From Rusavskia elegans (lineage: Eukaryota > Ascomycota > Lecanoromycetes > Teloschistales > Teloschistaceae), in assembly GCA_011316305.1 (NCBI GenBank), contig SAUG01000096.1, forward strand, positions 124,001 through 188,000: a DNA stretch of 64,000 nt, given 5' to 3'. This document shows, one piece after another, positions 19,406 through 32,737 of the stretch. The notes under the pieces are model-generated. The model saw only the letters and a list, made by a program, of their open reading frames with translations, did not search any database and had not been told where the DNA came from. The position numbers and the translations under genes are program-made. Each line of letters opens with the position of its first letter. The stretch's first letter is position 1.

Positions 19406-21718
19406 CTACCAGCTCTCCCACTTCTGACCTCCAATGGCAATCAAACGATTGAACAACTCGTCTCGATCTTGGATCGCTGTCAATTTCCACGTGTTGCCTG
19501 CCTTGTCCACAATCTCCAATCCGTCGGCCACCGTCTTCCCCGTGGCCCAGCCCACCACAATCTTCGCTTTCCATCCCAATCCTCCTACTTTCTTGAGCTC
19601 CTGAATCTCTTGCACCGGCACCTTGAAAGCTACATGTTTCTCATGCCGGTTGATCGTGTCCTCGACCGCACCTCCAGTACCATCGCTCGCCGCCTTGGAC
19701 CACGAAACACAAGGTACCCGAGCTGCCGTCGAGATGTTGACCCATCCCTTATGCCCTTGGTAGCGTCCTTTGAAGTCTACAGGCCCCGTCGGACCCTTCT
19801 CGTCCTCTTTTGGGAGCACCCCCAGATGGTTCTTTGCATGCGTCGATCCGATCTTAGCACGCACCTTGTCCACTCCGAGCTTGGTCTCCACCCCGGTAGC
19901 AGTCGTCCCCTTGAAGAAGCCAAGGATGTGTGCACCGTGCCGATGCTTGGGTTTCCCTCCTGCTCCCACCGCGGTGGCGGCGGCAGCCTCGGCCGCTTCC
20001 TTCTCCGCCGGGTCCTCGTGTATCGCCCCTTGGATCTCGTCATGGGAAGCGTCCAGAGCAACATCGTCTCCGTTGAGAGACTTCGGTTTGTTCGGTGGAG
20101 GTTGGTCGGAGCTGGGAGGAGGAGGCAGAGGTGCTCGGTTTGCTTCGCCAATGCGGAGCAGTGTGATGGTAAGTTGAGCGTTGGTGGGTACGCCTTTGAG
20201 TATCGAGCTGCGGAACCAATCGCTTAGCACCATTCTCTCGACAATTATGCACCACCAGACTTACTTCCGAATCTCCAATAGCTTTTGCCAATCCGGGTAG
20301 TTCCTGTTCAGCCAATCCAGGCCGCGCCAGACAAGCGGATCGCTGAAGAACCCTACGCCAACGCCAAGCTGAGCCATCTTCATGAACATAGCAGACGTGG
20401 TGATTAGAGATACAGCTACGGCTGGCGCCAGCACAGCAGCGAGGACTAGCCGAGGTCTTTCTTTTGGGAAAGGTGCAGTTGGCGACAATGCACTGGCAAG
20501 ATTATTAAATGGTGCCCAACCAACTTCATATCTGAGATCCAGACTCACTTCGCGAATCGCTCCCATCCGTCAGATATGTCTCCGATAACATGCATGACGG
20601 GCCTCATCTTGCCCCACATGGCGTCTTCCATGGGCTGCTTCGTCTTGTCGTGATGCTCGTTGGGCGTGCCACCCTGTGCTGAACTCTTTGCGTCTGCCCC
20701 CGCCATTGCCAGACGTGTAGGATCAGGTACAGATTTGTTAAGTGGGTCCGAATCGGGATCGCCCTGTTCATGTTTACCTTCGTTGGAAGTCAGTGCTTCT
20801 GGTTCCCTGTCAGCCTGGTTATGTTTACCGGTTGCACTGCTCAAGGCAATGGACCCGATCCCGGAGACAAAATTGCTGGCTTCCTGTTCGACTGCTTCGC
20901 CTTTATGTTTCTCCGGCGCTCCCGTTGCACTGTCATGACTTCCCAGTACGCCGGCCTTGGGAGACTGGACGCCGCCAGTATTGGAGTCAACCAGGGCAAG
21001 GGGGGCAGGCGGGAACAGGATAGGACGAGATGGTGGATAGACAATGAGAACGATAAGGGTCGTTAAGAATGTTGGAACCAGTAGATTGAGAACCCACGCC
21101 ACTGCATAAGCCTGAACAAGATGTCAACGAGAGGTTCGCATCTCGACATATGCGCTGGGAAATTACTGCAGCAAAAGCTCCTGTCCTCCTGGGCTCTCGC
21201 CACGACCTTAAGCGGGCAATATGCTTTCCGAACCCCATTAGGCCAATGATAACGGTCATGTACAGCCTCTCCACGTTCGCCCGGAGCTTATCTGGCGAAA
21301 ACTCATCCTCGTCTGCAATGTTCAGATCCAGCCCACCGATCAGGGGGGCTGTAGTAGCTTTCACATGGTACATCTGTTTATTGAAACGTCTGATAAGAGT
21401 CCATAGCTCTTCGTTGTCCAGACCTCCCACCAGGTCTGGGACATCCTTAGGGTCTCCATTCCATCCTAGGTTCTTGATCGTGTCATGTCCTTTGACTTGC
21501 GCAGCGCCTTTGTCGTCATGGTCGGCATTAGCCAACGCATGGCTATCTGTGGGGTGATCACCATCTGTTCCACTGGATGTTGGGGTATTCATAGCAGAGC
21601 TCGTGGACGTGGAGAATCTCGTCATATCTGTCGAAGAGGTTCCCAGATGGCCCCCATCTTGCTGCTCTGAGTTTGGGATGGGTTGCCCATCTCGAAAGAC
21701 ATAACCAGGCATAGGCAT
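19406..21718 (-). CDS. DUF3292 family membrane protein
   Basis: Exons 21718-21167, 21111-20549, 20492-20265 and 20207-19406 (introns 55, 56, 57 and 57 nt long, all with GT..AG ends) give 714 residues. Domains in order: a Ser/Thr/Asp-rich N-terminus; DVPDLVGGLDNEELWTLIRRF at about 95-115; a hydrophobic pair around AYAVAWVLNLLVPTFLTTLIVLIVYPP at 185-210; a disordered linker; a second membrane pair around LVLAAVLAPAVAVSLITTSAM; and a C-terminal GRAM-like fold (KVGGLGWKAKIVVGWA, RDELFNRLIAIGGQKW). This is the layout of the fungal DUF3292 family; its function is unknown. The frame is open to an upstream Met at 21829, but a TATA-like TATATAAAT lies inside that extension, so 21718 is preferred. Confidence 0.85.
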
Positions 21719-22256
21719 ACTTGCGGTCAGACGGTGAAGGTAGGCGGTACAACTACAAAGGAGGTGGATGTCACGGTCCCTGTTTGCTAGCTTCGTCATT
21801 GCCAAGCATCTATATAAATAGTTCTTCACCTCGACAGCTACTCGGTAGAGGCACGCGTCGCTGACGAATAACGTTATGTACGATAAAGTACTGCTACTGG
21901 CCTTGTACTGTAGTAATTTGGATTTCTATCGTGCTCACGAGGTGAGTTGGGTGCCTGAGCGCCCCACATGTTTGCAATCTGTTCCTGTTCTGACGAGACT
22001 GGTCCTGCAAACAAGCTGTGAATCAATTATCAGAAGTTCTCATGGTTGGAAAGGGAGGTTTTGACAGGTTTGCATGGGAGCTCTACCTCATGTCATTCTA
22101 GAGACGCTACCAGGATCTGTGTACACCCAATGCAACCCACCCACCCCAGATACCCAGAGACAGAGACAAATGCGCGGAGATGAGCCATCGGCAGCAAAGC
22201 CCAGTGTTGTCCGGACTCATACGGCTGCCAGCGTTTGAGCCAATGTATGAAAGCCA
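21719..22256. other. Intergenic, DUF3292 leader and subtilisin 3' flank
   Basis: Apart from the TATA-like element at 21808-21820 nothing is recognised. Confidence 0.5.
21808..21820 (-). promoter_or_regulatory. TATA-like element of the DUF3292 gene
   Basis: CTATTTATATAG on the minus strand lies about 90 nt upstream of the Met at 21718, which argues against translation from 21829. Confidence 0.4.
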
Positions 22257-23873
22257 TCAGAGCTCGTCAAAAAACTCTTTGAGCTCCCCCACCTCGGCTT
22301 CAAGGAACTTCTGCACCTTCTGGGCCTTATCAACTACTCGGTCGACTTGCGCACCGGAGCTTCCGCCTTCGATAATCTCGGTGTAGTTTGATGACCCACC
22401 GCCGTTCCAGGCGAGTAGCTATAGTCAGGTCAGTCCTCGGCGACAAACTGCAGCATCTGTGTTTGACTTACGTTCGTAGTGCTGGATGGAACCCCGGTGA
22501 GCTTGCCTGCGGAAGCAATAGCAAGGAGTTCTGCCTTAAGCTTCTTTGGTGTGATCTCAGCCACTGAGTACGCCGAGTCAGAAGATGGTTGTAAAGAAAG
22601 CATGTAAGCCAAGAGGCCTGCGATATGTGGTGAAGCCATCGAAGTTCCGGAAATAGTATTGATCGCGTATTTGCTGCCGGTCCAGGTCGATAGGATGTTA
22701 AGACCAGGAGCAAAGATGTCGTTGCACTTCCCAAAGTTGGAGAAGTATGCACGTTCATCGCCAATGGTGGAAGCTCCAACAGTGACGGCTTTGTCCGCAG
22801 ATGCTGGTGAATAATTGCAAGAATCGGCGTTGTCATTACCAGCAGCGACGGCGAAGTGAAGGCCAAGATCGACGGCAGCGTTGACAGCGAGGTCGAGGGT
22901 CGGGCTCTTGCCACCGCCGAGGCTCATGTTAGCTGTACTACCCTTGAAACCCTTCTTCTTACCAGCCTTTGCAGCTTTCACGTTATCGGCATGGCGAATA
23001 GCGGCCCACTCGACACCCTTGATAACGTCGGACATTGAGCCTGAGCCATTTGACTTCAGAACCTTGACCGCATAGATGTTGGCCTTTTTGGCGACTCCAT
23101 ATTTCTTGCCGGCAATAGTACCGGAGCAATGTGTGCCATGTCCGTTGCCATCCTCATCGGGATCGCCGGCGGGAATGGTCTTTCCCCAATGAGCGCGTCC
23201 TTCAAAGTCAACGTGTTCGCAGTTGGTACCGGTGTCGATGACGTATACGTCGACGCCTTCACCGCCGTCGGCAGAGAAGAGGTACTTGTTGAAGGTCGAG
23301 AAGGTCAATTCGTCTCGGTGGGATATCCTAGCGAGGCCCCAGGGGGCGCTCTTCTCGGTTTCCGGGTCATCCATAGTGTGCACTTCTGAGTCTCGTTCAA
23401 TATACTCGACCTAAAAGCGCCAGGGCGATTAGTTTGGTATCAACCTGGACGCAAGAACCAAAGAGCCCGGAAGCGGAGGAGTCGACCAGTAACCGGGCAC
23501 TTACATCTGGATGTCTCCGGACTTTCTCGATGACATCCTCATCAAAGTGTCCTGAATAGCCCAGAAAGCCTCCAGCCAAGTTGTAGGTATGCTTCAAACC
23601 ACCAAAGGTCGTTAGGGGCATCTCGGACCGCTTCGAGAGGTCTCGCTTAGTCTTCTTGACCTCAACGTGCTGATCTTGGACCCAGCTATGATGGACGGTG
23701 GCAGCTTGATGAGAGACATGCTTCTTGAAGACGACGATGTAGGAATCAGGTATTTCCGTTGCCTGTGTCGATGAAAGGACGGGAGCAGCTTCGTTGTGGA
23801 TTGTCTCGGTCTTGAACACTGGAGAGCTTAACGCAAGCAGCGGCAGTGCCGCTAGAGCGAAGAGCCCCTTCAT
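22257..23873 (-). CDS. Cerevisin-type subtilisin protease (S8)
   Basis: Exons 23873-23505, 23410-22472 and 22418-22257 (introns 94 and 53 nt, GTAAGT donors) give 489 residues. A signal peptide at 1-16 (MKGLFALAALPLLALS) precedes an inhibitor I9 propeptide with IPDSYIVVFKKHVS. The catalytic domain starts after SAPWGLARISHR. The triad is visible: Asp in VYVIDTGTN, His in GNGHGTHCSG and Ser in ISGTSMASPHIAG, with the oxyanion Asn in AVAAGNDNAD. Unlike secreted alkaline proteases it has a C-terminal extension of about 50 residues (AQKVQKFLEAEVGELKEFFDEL), as in vacuolar protease B/cerevisin of the PepC type. Vacuolar, or secreted, serine endopeptidase; vacuolar is likelier. Confidence 0.92.
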
Positions 23874-24105
23874 GATAAGGATTTTAATGCGAGAGGACGA
23901 TGGTTTTGAATCATGCACTGTGAGCTAGCGATGCAGTAAGCTGTAGCTTATCGTTGATGATGAAGGTATGAGTAGATAGATGGAGGAGGATGCTATGACG
24001 GCGACGGATGATAAGCTCGAGGGTCCTCTAGGCAACTGAATGGAGATGGCGGGGCGCCGGCGGCTGTGCTGTTCGATACGGTCTAGCGCAAGTGGCCTTT
24101 TTACC

Positions 24106-24119
24106 GTACCTTAAGGTAC
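24106..24119. repeat. TTAAGG-centred palindrome
   Basis: GTACCTTAAGGTAC, a perfect 14-nt palindrome related to the one at 3582-3597. Confidence 0.65.
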
Positions 24120-24259
24120 CCTACTTACCTTTGACCAGTTTCGATATCAGGGCAGGAATCTTGGCAAATACTCCTACCTTGTCAAGTAGTATTTTATTGA
24201 ATATTACACCGCCCACTCTTCTAAGTATATGCATCTCGCAGGTATATCGTTGCGCTCAG

Positions 24260-24300
24260 ACCACCGTTACAACGATATCCTACATCGAGGTATCGACTGG
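24260..24300. repeat. Dispersed motif, subtilisin/BEACH copy
   Basis: The plus strand reads ACATCGAGGTATCGACT at 24282-24298. Read on the minus strand, the flank GGATATCGT matches the 19044 copy. The motif lies 409 nt from the subtilisin ATG and 381 nt from the BEACH ATG. Confidence 0.55.
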
Positions 24301-24678
24301 TAAGTATAAGCAACGATTCGCTAAGGTATCTTAAGGTTCATCGTTTCGAAAGCTTTTCGCAAGAGCTAAAAGTGCCAAGCCTCCTCGTAAAACCACACCG
24401 ACAGGCGGACAGGAGTAAGGTAGCTTTCGACCAAGGCATTCGAGGGGTCATCTGAGAATATCATGAATATACTTCACTGTCACAACTACAATGGTGACTG
24501 GCTTTCGTGACCAGCTCGACACCGCTTACCCATGCGAGGCGATTGATGTGCACCCGACTCCATCACCGGACATCGTGATCCCCGTGCGGATAGTGCTGAA
24601 TCCAGAGCGCTGGAAGAGGCCTTGCCCCCCACTGAAGCTCCTGATGTCATATCTCTCTCTATATCTCATTTCCGAATT

Positions 24679-27600
24679 ATGTCGCTCTCGAGAAAGGGTC
24701 GAGATGTGGCAGCAACCGATGATACCGAAAGTGGCAACTCAGAACTCGAGCAACACCTCAGGCTCTTGAGTACGAAGAAGTCTACTTCCAGTGATCTTGA
24801 CATCGTTGAGAGCAACATTGCAGCCGGTCATGCCGTCCGCCAGCTGCTCTTGGACCGTCCGGGCAACAAAGACACCTTCCGCCATTTAGGTGGTTTCGAG
24901 ATCCTTCTCGGAGCGCTAGACTCGCTGCTTGAGCTTTTTGTGCACGATGGTTTTGACTCGGAATTGCAAGAGAATTCGTCGCATCTACTGAGTATCATCT
25001 TCAGTATCCTCACAGCTGCTTTGGCAGAGCACCGAGGAAACCAAAGATACTGGCAGAAGAGGATCCCCCAAGGAGGATGGAAATTACTAGAGGTGAAGCT
25101 GCATGCCATTAGGCACTCAGCATCTCAACGATCTGTTGAGCTTTCCCAGGCTCTAGAACGGCACGTCTATGGCTGCTTGGTCGCGTGTACTATTGACGAT
25201 GAAACTATCCGGCAGCTGTTCAAACCTGCCGAGTCCGAATGCACTACAAGCGAGACGCTGGCGGACGAGCTGCAGCCACCAACCAATGACGCCAGTGCTA
25301 CCGTTGTGGAGATATTTAAGACGAAGTTGGACCGCAATCTGGGTACTGGAGCCCGTTTGCATGACCCAGAACCGTTGTACCTGGCATTGAAGCTCTGGTT
25401 AGACTGGCAGCTTGAAGCGCCTCTCTCAAGCGAAACGGGCGATGCATCAGTCGTTCAAACTGTAACTCACCTTGCCAGGCTGAACAGCCATAATCTCGTT
25501 GCTCTCCATAGGACAGATCTTCTGAACACTCTGCTGCTATCTGTTCTCAATTCCAAGGGGTCGAATCCACAGATGACCCAGCTCCATGAGCTTGCAGCAC
25601 TCCTTTTAAGCTTGGGGACAACTAAGCTTGACGATGCACAGCTTCTGTTTTCGAGTGCCCGTTCTTCATCAGTCGCTGCAGATCTTCTCTTGTATGCTCT
25701 TCGGTCCGCGCATTCGCCTTCTTACATTCATTTTGATCTCTCTATCTGCGGTTACTCTTCAATCGAGTTGCCCGACATAGGAACATTTCCTCCGATCAGC
25801 TCCAGCAGTGGATACACTATTTCACTTTGGCTGCAGATTGTAAAGTTTGACATCAACGCTCATACCACGCTGTTTGGCGCTTTTGATGCCAGTCAGACAT
25901 GCTTCCTACTGCTATATCTGGAAAAGGACTCTCACAATTTGATCCTCCAAACTTCGGTCACGTCCACGCGACCAAGCGTTCGTTTTAAGACTGTTTCTTT
26001 CCACGAAGGGCGGTGGTATCATATTGCCTTGACCCATCGGAAGCCCAAGGCGACTTCTTCTTCGAGGGTTTCGCTTTTTGTCAATGGCAATTTCGTCGAG
26101 CAAGTGAAATCTAACTATCCGCTCGCTCCTCCAATAGCAAAGCCAAAGAGCGGAAGCGCAAATCATACCCCTAGCAGTCACAACAGAAACAGTCCGGTGC
26201 AGGCCTTTGTCGGCACACCCCAGGATCTTGCCTCACGTCTTGGCAAAGATGTGGTCTCCAGTCAGTGGCGGTTGGCTTCAGCCTATGTGTTCAGCGACAT
26301 ACTAAGTGACGACCTTCTGGCTGTTCATTATGAGCTTGGGCCAAGATACTACGGGAACTATCAAGACTGTTTAGGTTCTTTTAATACTTATCAGGCAGCG
26401 TCTTCGCTGAAGATCAGAAACGACAGTCTTCACTCTGGCAAACAACAGCATTCCGACATCATACGTGCGATGGAAATGGGTGCCAGTGAGCTCCTTCCAG
26501 AGACAAGAATTATTCTAGGGCTTTCGCCTTGGAACGTGCTAAGTACCGACAATCTTGGATCGCCTGAAGAAACACCTGTACCAGTATACCTGTCGAAAGC
26601 TGCAACAAAAACCGCAAAAAGTCTTGGCCACAAAGGTCATGAATACCTCGTGATCAACAGTTCAATACCTACGTTCAACGATGCCTTCTGTCGTCCTCAT
26701 GGATTTGCAGTGCCTACGGGTGGCCCTGTGATAATGTTAGCCCAGCCATTTGACGATGCTGCGTGGCAAGTTGGAGGCTGTACTGGGATTGTGTTAGATC
26801 ATCTAGAGAAGTCTTACGGCGATGATGCCACTCTCAGAGCGTTGAACTGTGTTTTTGAGTGTATCCGGGATAATTGGCGTTGCAGCGAGGCAATGGAGAA
26901 AGACAATGGCTTCGCAATCTTGTCTGCTTTGATCTCACGAAAGATTGATGCCAGGGCTGAAGAGCTCAGCGATGGTCGCAGATCTTCTCCCACCATGTCA
27001 ACAAAACAACACGAAGAAGGAGATAATGTAGATGACCAAGCTGAGTTCACACTCAAGCTTCTGACTCTGATTCTGAAATTCCTTGGATTTCGCCCAGATA
27101 AGCCGGAAGATTCTGTACTCAACAACCCTTTAGCTTACCGCGTCTTGATCGTCGATGCAGACTATTGGCGGAGGATGCACCCATCCGTGCAGAAAGTATA
27201 CTACGAACAATTCGGAGTATTTGGGATACGTAGCAAGTATCATAGTTTCAACGCAAAGCGCCTGTCAAAGATGCGTCAGTTCAGAAACACTCCTGCTTGA
27301 AGAAGGCCACTGACGCAAAATGTAGGGATCATCAAGAAATGGCTAGATGCTTTGAAGACGGACTCATTTAGGACCAAGTCATTTGGCTTTTTCTTGACTG
27401 CGTTCAAATCCCTGCTTGCCATGAACATGGCTGCTGATCATTTGAGATCCCTTGCAATGTACATTACATACGCTATCGAACAAGGCCAGCACGAGGAGCC
27501 GTACTTGCACAACGAGACTCACCATGGCGTCATGAGCAATAGCTCCATTCAGACCTTGAATCCCCAATTTGACACAAGCAATGTCTCGAAGGTGGACCAC

Positions 27601-30600
27601 TCAGATATCGAACTGCCCACAAGCCAGTTGGCAGTCCGTCTGCTGGAATTGTATGCAGAGCTTCTCTGCATACCAGGCAATACTGCTCATATCGCCAGAT
27701 TTACGAAAACAGTAACGAACAAGGTGTGTTCAGTCCTTGTGAAATATAGTAGATTCTGACAACTCAAGTGGCTTCTTCACCTTCTCATCAGCCATGATGA
27801 TCAAATCATAATACAAGCCACAAGGATATTAGCTCGCTTACTGGTCTTCAATGGACAAAGTTATGTCACACGTTTTAAGGAAGAGACAGGTGGAATGGTC
27901 ATTTTACGACATCGACTAGAAAACAAGTGTCACCTACCTGCCATATGGCGTATCTGTTTCGCTGTTCTCTTCAGTTGCGACGTATCATCCATCGATCTTG
28001 GAAGGCCTTTTAGCCTTTTCTCGCTAGTTGACGACTTCGAAGGCGTTTCAAAAAGTAACAAGATTCGACCCGAGATACTACCGGTAATTATCGCTATGGT
28101 TCAGAATGGCCTAAGGATGACTTGTCAAGAAAGTCCAGCGCTGGGAACAGAGCAGCATAAGGCCAACAGTGTTTCATCAGAGACATCGGCAGTCACTCGC
28201 TCGGATACGACCTATGGTACGGCAGTCGGAACAGGCCAGGCTTCAAGTAGTAGGTGTATCGACGTTTGTAGAGTATCCCATCACTGACAGAATCCGAAGG
28301 TTCTACTCAAGCGGAAAATGACTCTGGATTGAACGCAGTCCTAAAGACAGCGATCAGATTCCTTGCTGATATGCATGCCCGGTCGTCAGGGTTCCGTGAC
28401 TTCGCTGCAAGCTCCAATTATGTTCAAGAACTTCTCTTCACTCTCTACCCTATGGTCACAAGCTCCAGTGTTTTGGATGCTGATGTTGAGCTGCAGTCAA
28501 GGGAGTCACTAATAGCACCCGAGGAGCACGATGTCTTGATCAGACCACTGTCACGCTCGTTTACCACAAACGCGTATGTCATCCGAACTTTGACCACTGA
28601 ATCTCCGTCGAAGACGTTAAAGTCAAGGTTGCCAGCTCTGAGACGCATGTCATCATACGTTCTCGTCAGGAAGGATAGTCAATTGAGCGTGCCAACGTCC
28701 GATAAGCTGCGGTCATCCCCAGCCTTGAAGCAGTTTTCGGGCGGCACAAACTCTAAGGATCAGACCATCGTGCACGAACTGCTTGAGATTATCATCACAG
28801 TCTACTTGGATCAGATCCTCGTCCGGAAAGATTTCCTGGGCTTGGGGCTTTTCATGAAGGTCCCGCCAGGTGTCCATGAGCACCAGGCATTCTTTGAATC
28901 CTTCATGCTTCGCAACACCCTTGTTCATCTAGGGAACTCAATACGGCTTGACCAAAAGCTGCTCTGGGAGCCAAGGGTTTTGGCCAATCTACAGCGACTC
29001 GCCGGGCATCTTGGCGAGGCTGTCTTCGAAGGATGGTTCATAGACGGTGCAGAGATCGTTTTCGACTTCCTGGGAGGTATCCTTGAATACATACATCTCC
29101 CCGAGATCAACCGTATAAAGAGTGTCCGGCTTTGCGATCATATTACTGCCCACCTTCGAGAGGTGCTGCTCCGAGTCGTGTTGCTGAGACTATCAGAGTT
29201 GGACGAGGCGGCTCAACCTGGCGAAGCTGTCGCTTTTATGGAGAAACTGGTTTACTGGCAGACCGTGATACTAGCCGCAGGGGACAATCAAAAACACTTT
29301 CTTCGCCTTTTCTGCTTCCTGCTCTACGCAAAGATGGTTGGGGTTGATGATCGAGTAAGAATGTCCGCTGCTAATCTGTGGCGTTTGTTGTTGGTCCAGA
29401 AACCGGAAGAGACCTCGCAAATACTCAGACGCGCCACTGCGGGACCAAATATCGAACTGTCGAAAGAATTCAGTAAATTGATGGAGCTTGACAACGAGAC
29501 ATTCCTGGCTTGGGTGGATGACAACCGGAACAATCTGGACGCTGTCTTCTTTGGCGGGTTGTCACAGTCCTGGGGAGATTTCGTAGCAGAGGAAAATCGT
29601 AATACTGAGGAAGCTGCCAAGATTCGTATCTCTAGACGGAAAGAGAAGCTCAAGCAGTGGTCCTCACAGGCAATTCGAAGAGACGATACCATTCGTCGAC
29701 ATGAGACGAGTTGCGATCATTGGCGGTCTAACATATATGCTTCTGAGTCGACTAAGAAGCATCGCGCGGTGCAAGACCAACAGAACAATCTGTCTTTTAT
29801 TTCAACGACGTGGATCAAACTCAAGCGTCGACTTGAGCGGCCCTGCGGGCTACTGGAAGGCCCTGTTCCTCTGAAGTGGCAGCTTGATCAGACCGAAGGC
29901 CGCAATAGAATGCGGCTACGGATGATCCTGGACCCAAATTCGCATCTTCGGGACTATCAACCCAAGCGTAAAGAATCTCAGGGGCCAAGTCGGCAAAGAA
30001 AGAGTACTCTTGGCAAGCGGAGAACGACCTTGACCAAAGCAAAGTCACCCGTACCAAGCGTATCAAAGCCTTCAGCTGGTACTTCACACGAAGCTCAAGA
30101 GCCTGCAGAGTCAGACCCATCGATAAGCGCTGAAAATGGCGAGATCGATGATGGGGATGAATTTGAGCTCGTCGGTGATCCTGGGGGCAACGGGGAGGAC
30201 TGGGAAGACAAGAATCGCAAAGTCATGAGAAGTCTACATCGGAACGACCAGGTCGAAGACATTCACAATGTTTCTCGGGTCATTGGCCTGGAGGGCTCTG
30301 AAGGTCTACTGATCCTCGGCAAGTATCATCTGTATCTGCTGGATGGCCTTTTCCAGCGCTCGGATGGTGAGATAGTTAACGTCTCGCAAGCCCCTCAAGA
30401 TGAACGCGACACTTATCTCCAGATGATCTCCGGTCGTGAACCAGGGGACCCAAGTAGTGCAGGACGGAAAGCTGAGCAGGAAGTGCGGAGCTGGCGTTGG
30501 GAGGAAGTCCTGAGTCTTTCGAAGCGCCGATTCCTTTTCAGAGATGTCGCCATCGAGCTCTTCTTTGACGACGGCCGCAGCTACCTCCTTACTACGAATA

Positions 30601-32693
30601 ATCCAGACTCTCGCGATGGTCTTTACCAGAAGCTTCTGAGCAAAGCCTCAGTCGCATCTGGACGCGCTGCTGCAGCAGCTGAAGAAGGGTCTTGGAGATT
30701 TGATTCGGTCCAGAGCCGGACTGATTCTACACAATCGTTGGGTTCCAGGTTCACCAGTGTTTTTGCTCAGAACCATTCAAATCCTGCTACCCGAAGATGG
30801 ACGCAGGGTGAAATTTCAAATTTCAATTATCTCATGCATATCAACACCATGGCCGGCCGCACATTCAACGATCTAACCCAATACCCTGTCTTTCCCTGGG
30901 TGATTGCCGACTACAAAAGTGACGAACTGGATCTGACTGACCCTCGGAGCTTTCGAGATCTGACGAAGCCTATGGGTTGTCAGACTCCCGAAAGACAGGC
31001 GGACTTCAGAGAGCGCTACCAGTCATTTGCCGAGATGGGCGATCATAATGCTCCTCCCTTCCATTACGGAACGCATTACTCGACTGCAATGATTGTTACT
31101 TCCTATCTCATTCGGCTCCAACCTTTCGTACAGTCGTACCTACTCTTGCAAGGGGGCTCCTTTGATCACCCAGACCGCCTGTTCTATTCCATCGAGAAAG
31201 CTTGGGCATCAGCATCCCGCGAGAACATGACAGATGTCCGAGAGTTGATACCGGAATTCTTCTACCTACCCGAATTCCTGCTGAACCCAAACGAGTTCGA
31301 CTTTGGGGAACGACAAGGGGACGGGGGTACCATTGACAAGGTAGCCCTACCGCCATGGGCCAAAGGCGACCCCAAGGTTTTCATTGCAAAGAACAGAGAA
31401 GCACTCGAGAGCGAGTATGTGAGCAAGAACTTGCATCACTGGATCGATCTGGTTTTTGGGCACAAGCAGCGTGGCGAAGCGGCTTTAGAGGCCACCAATG
31501 TCTTCCATCACTTATCCTACCACGGTGCCAGAGACCTGGATAAGATCGAGGATCCTGTGGAAAGACTTGCAACGATAGGCATAATCCACAATTTTGGCCA
31601 GACGCCCCATCAAGTCTTTCCGCGGAACCACCCGTCACGGAACGATGCCAAACACATAGCTAAGCAGATCGATACCATGGCTGACAGTCTCACACGATTA
31701 CCATCTGCTGTCTTTGACATTAACGATCGGGTGGCGTCGTTGCTGTATTCCACCAGATTGGATCGTTTGATGTGCTCTCCGCCTTCGAAGATCAACATTG
31801 GACCCAGCTACGATAAGTATATGGAATGGGGCTTTGTGGATGGAGGCATCAGATTCTATGCCAGCGACAGCAAGAAATTAATCGGACTTTTCGAACACGT
31901 CCACGTTGGCCAGCTGTCGTGCGTTCTCTTTGCCGATTCCAAGACCCTGATAACAGCAGGCAATGATTGCGTCGTCTCTGTCTGGGGTGTCGACCACACA
32001 TCAAAGACGGTGGAGATGCAGCCTACAGGTAGTCTTTTTGGACATCGCACCCCCATCACTACGCTCGCTGTCTCGGCTTCCTTTCGTACCCTGCTGTCTG
32101 CCTCGGAGGACGGTCAGGTCCTGCTTTGGGACCTGAACCGGCTCGAGATTATCAGAAAGCTAGCGTCAGGAGATCCGGTAACGTGTGCTCGCATTCACGA
32201 CGTCAATGGCACCATAATGATCTGCCGCGGTCCGAATCTACTCCTTTACACGCTTAATGGGGATCTCATCATTGACCAACAGGTCTGCACGGAAGACGAC
32301 ACGATCATGTCATGCGCGTTCTACGAAGGATCTGGCAATGACTATCTTGAGCGAAACCTCGTTTTCACGGGTCACCGCAAGGGTGTTGTGAATGTAAGTT
32401 ATGATAGCGGAGAGCGGATGATGACTTGATCCCTCGCTCACAAGGCCTGCAGATCTGGAACGTGACAATACGAAGTGGTGCTTTTGTGTTGGAGCATGTC
32501 AAGCGGATGCATCACCTTGACCCGGCGGGCTACAACATCAGCTCGGCCATGACTTGTATACTACCTTTGGCGCAGAAAGTATATACTGGAGACGAGGACG
32601 GACGAGTCGTAGGTCTCCCCTGATATTTACTTGATTGAACGAGCACTGACGATGGGAACACAGTACGAATGGCACTGCATACAGCGACAATGA
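24679..32693 (+). CDS. BEACH-WD40 protein (Bph1/LvsA type)
   Basis: Six exons, 24679-27274, 27326-27723, 27769-28249, 28291-32393, 32453-32608 and 32664-32693, give 2587 residues. All introns are short, one only 41 nt. The order of parts is that of large BEACH proteins: a long helical repeat region; a concanavalin-like insert at about 350-550 (GYTISLWLQIVKF, GRWYHIALTH); a PH-like domain at about 1785-1930 (GLLILGKYHLYLLDGL); the BEACH domain at about 1990-2275 (ISNFNYLMHINTMAGRTFND, PFHYGTHYSTAM, LPPWAKGDP, HHWIDLVFGHKQRG, GQTPHQVF); and WD40 repeats to the end (SVWGVDH, VLLWDLNR). Such proteins act in membrane trafficking and vacuole or lysosome organisation. The first in-frame ATG is used; a 5' exon cannot be excluded. 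The stop lies 44 nt from that of the convergent CWC24. Confidence 0.92.
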
Positions 32694-32737
32694 GATGGGG
32701 TTTCTCATCTTCATATTGACTTCCATAAGCTGAATCG

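Larger units (their letters stand above)
23874..24678. promoter_or_regulatory. Divergent promoter region, subtilisin / BEACH
   Basis: About 800 nt between the two start codons. It carries a palindrome GTACCTTAAGGTAC near 24106-24119, further AAGGTA repeats up to 24340 and a dispersed-motif copy at 24282-24298. The BEACH reading frame is open upstream of its first ATG as far as about 24545, so a 5' exon may also lie here. Confidence 0.45.

Noticed and set aside
19469..20227. 252-codon plus-strand ORF
   Set aside because: It is the antisense shadow of the DUF3292 C-terminal exon, whose frame has domain support.
27275..27300. BEACH gene ending at the stop at 27300
   Set aside because: A GTCAGT donor at 27275 and TAG acceptor at 27325 carry the frame directly into the next coding block with correct phase.
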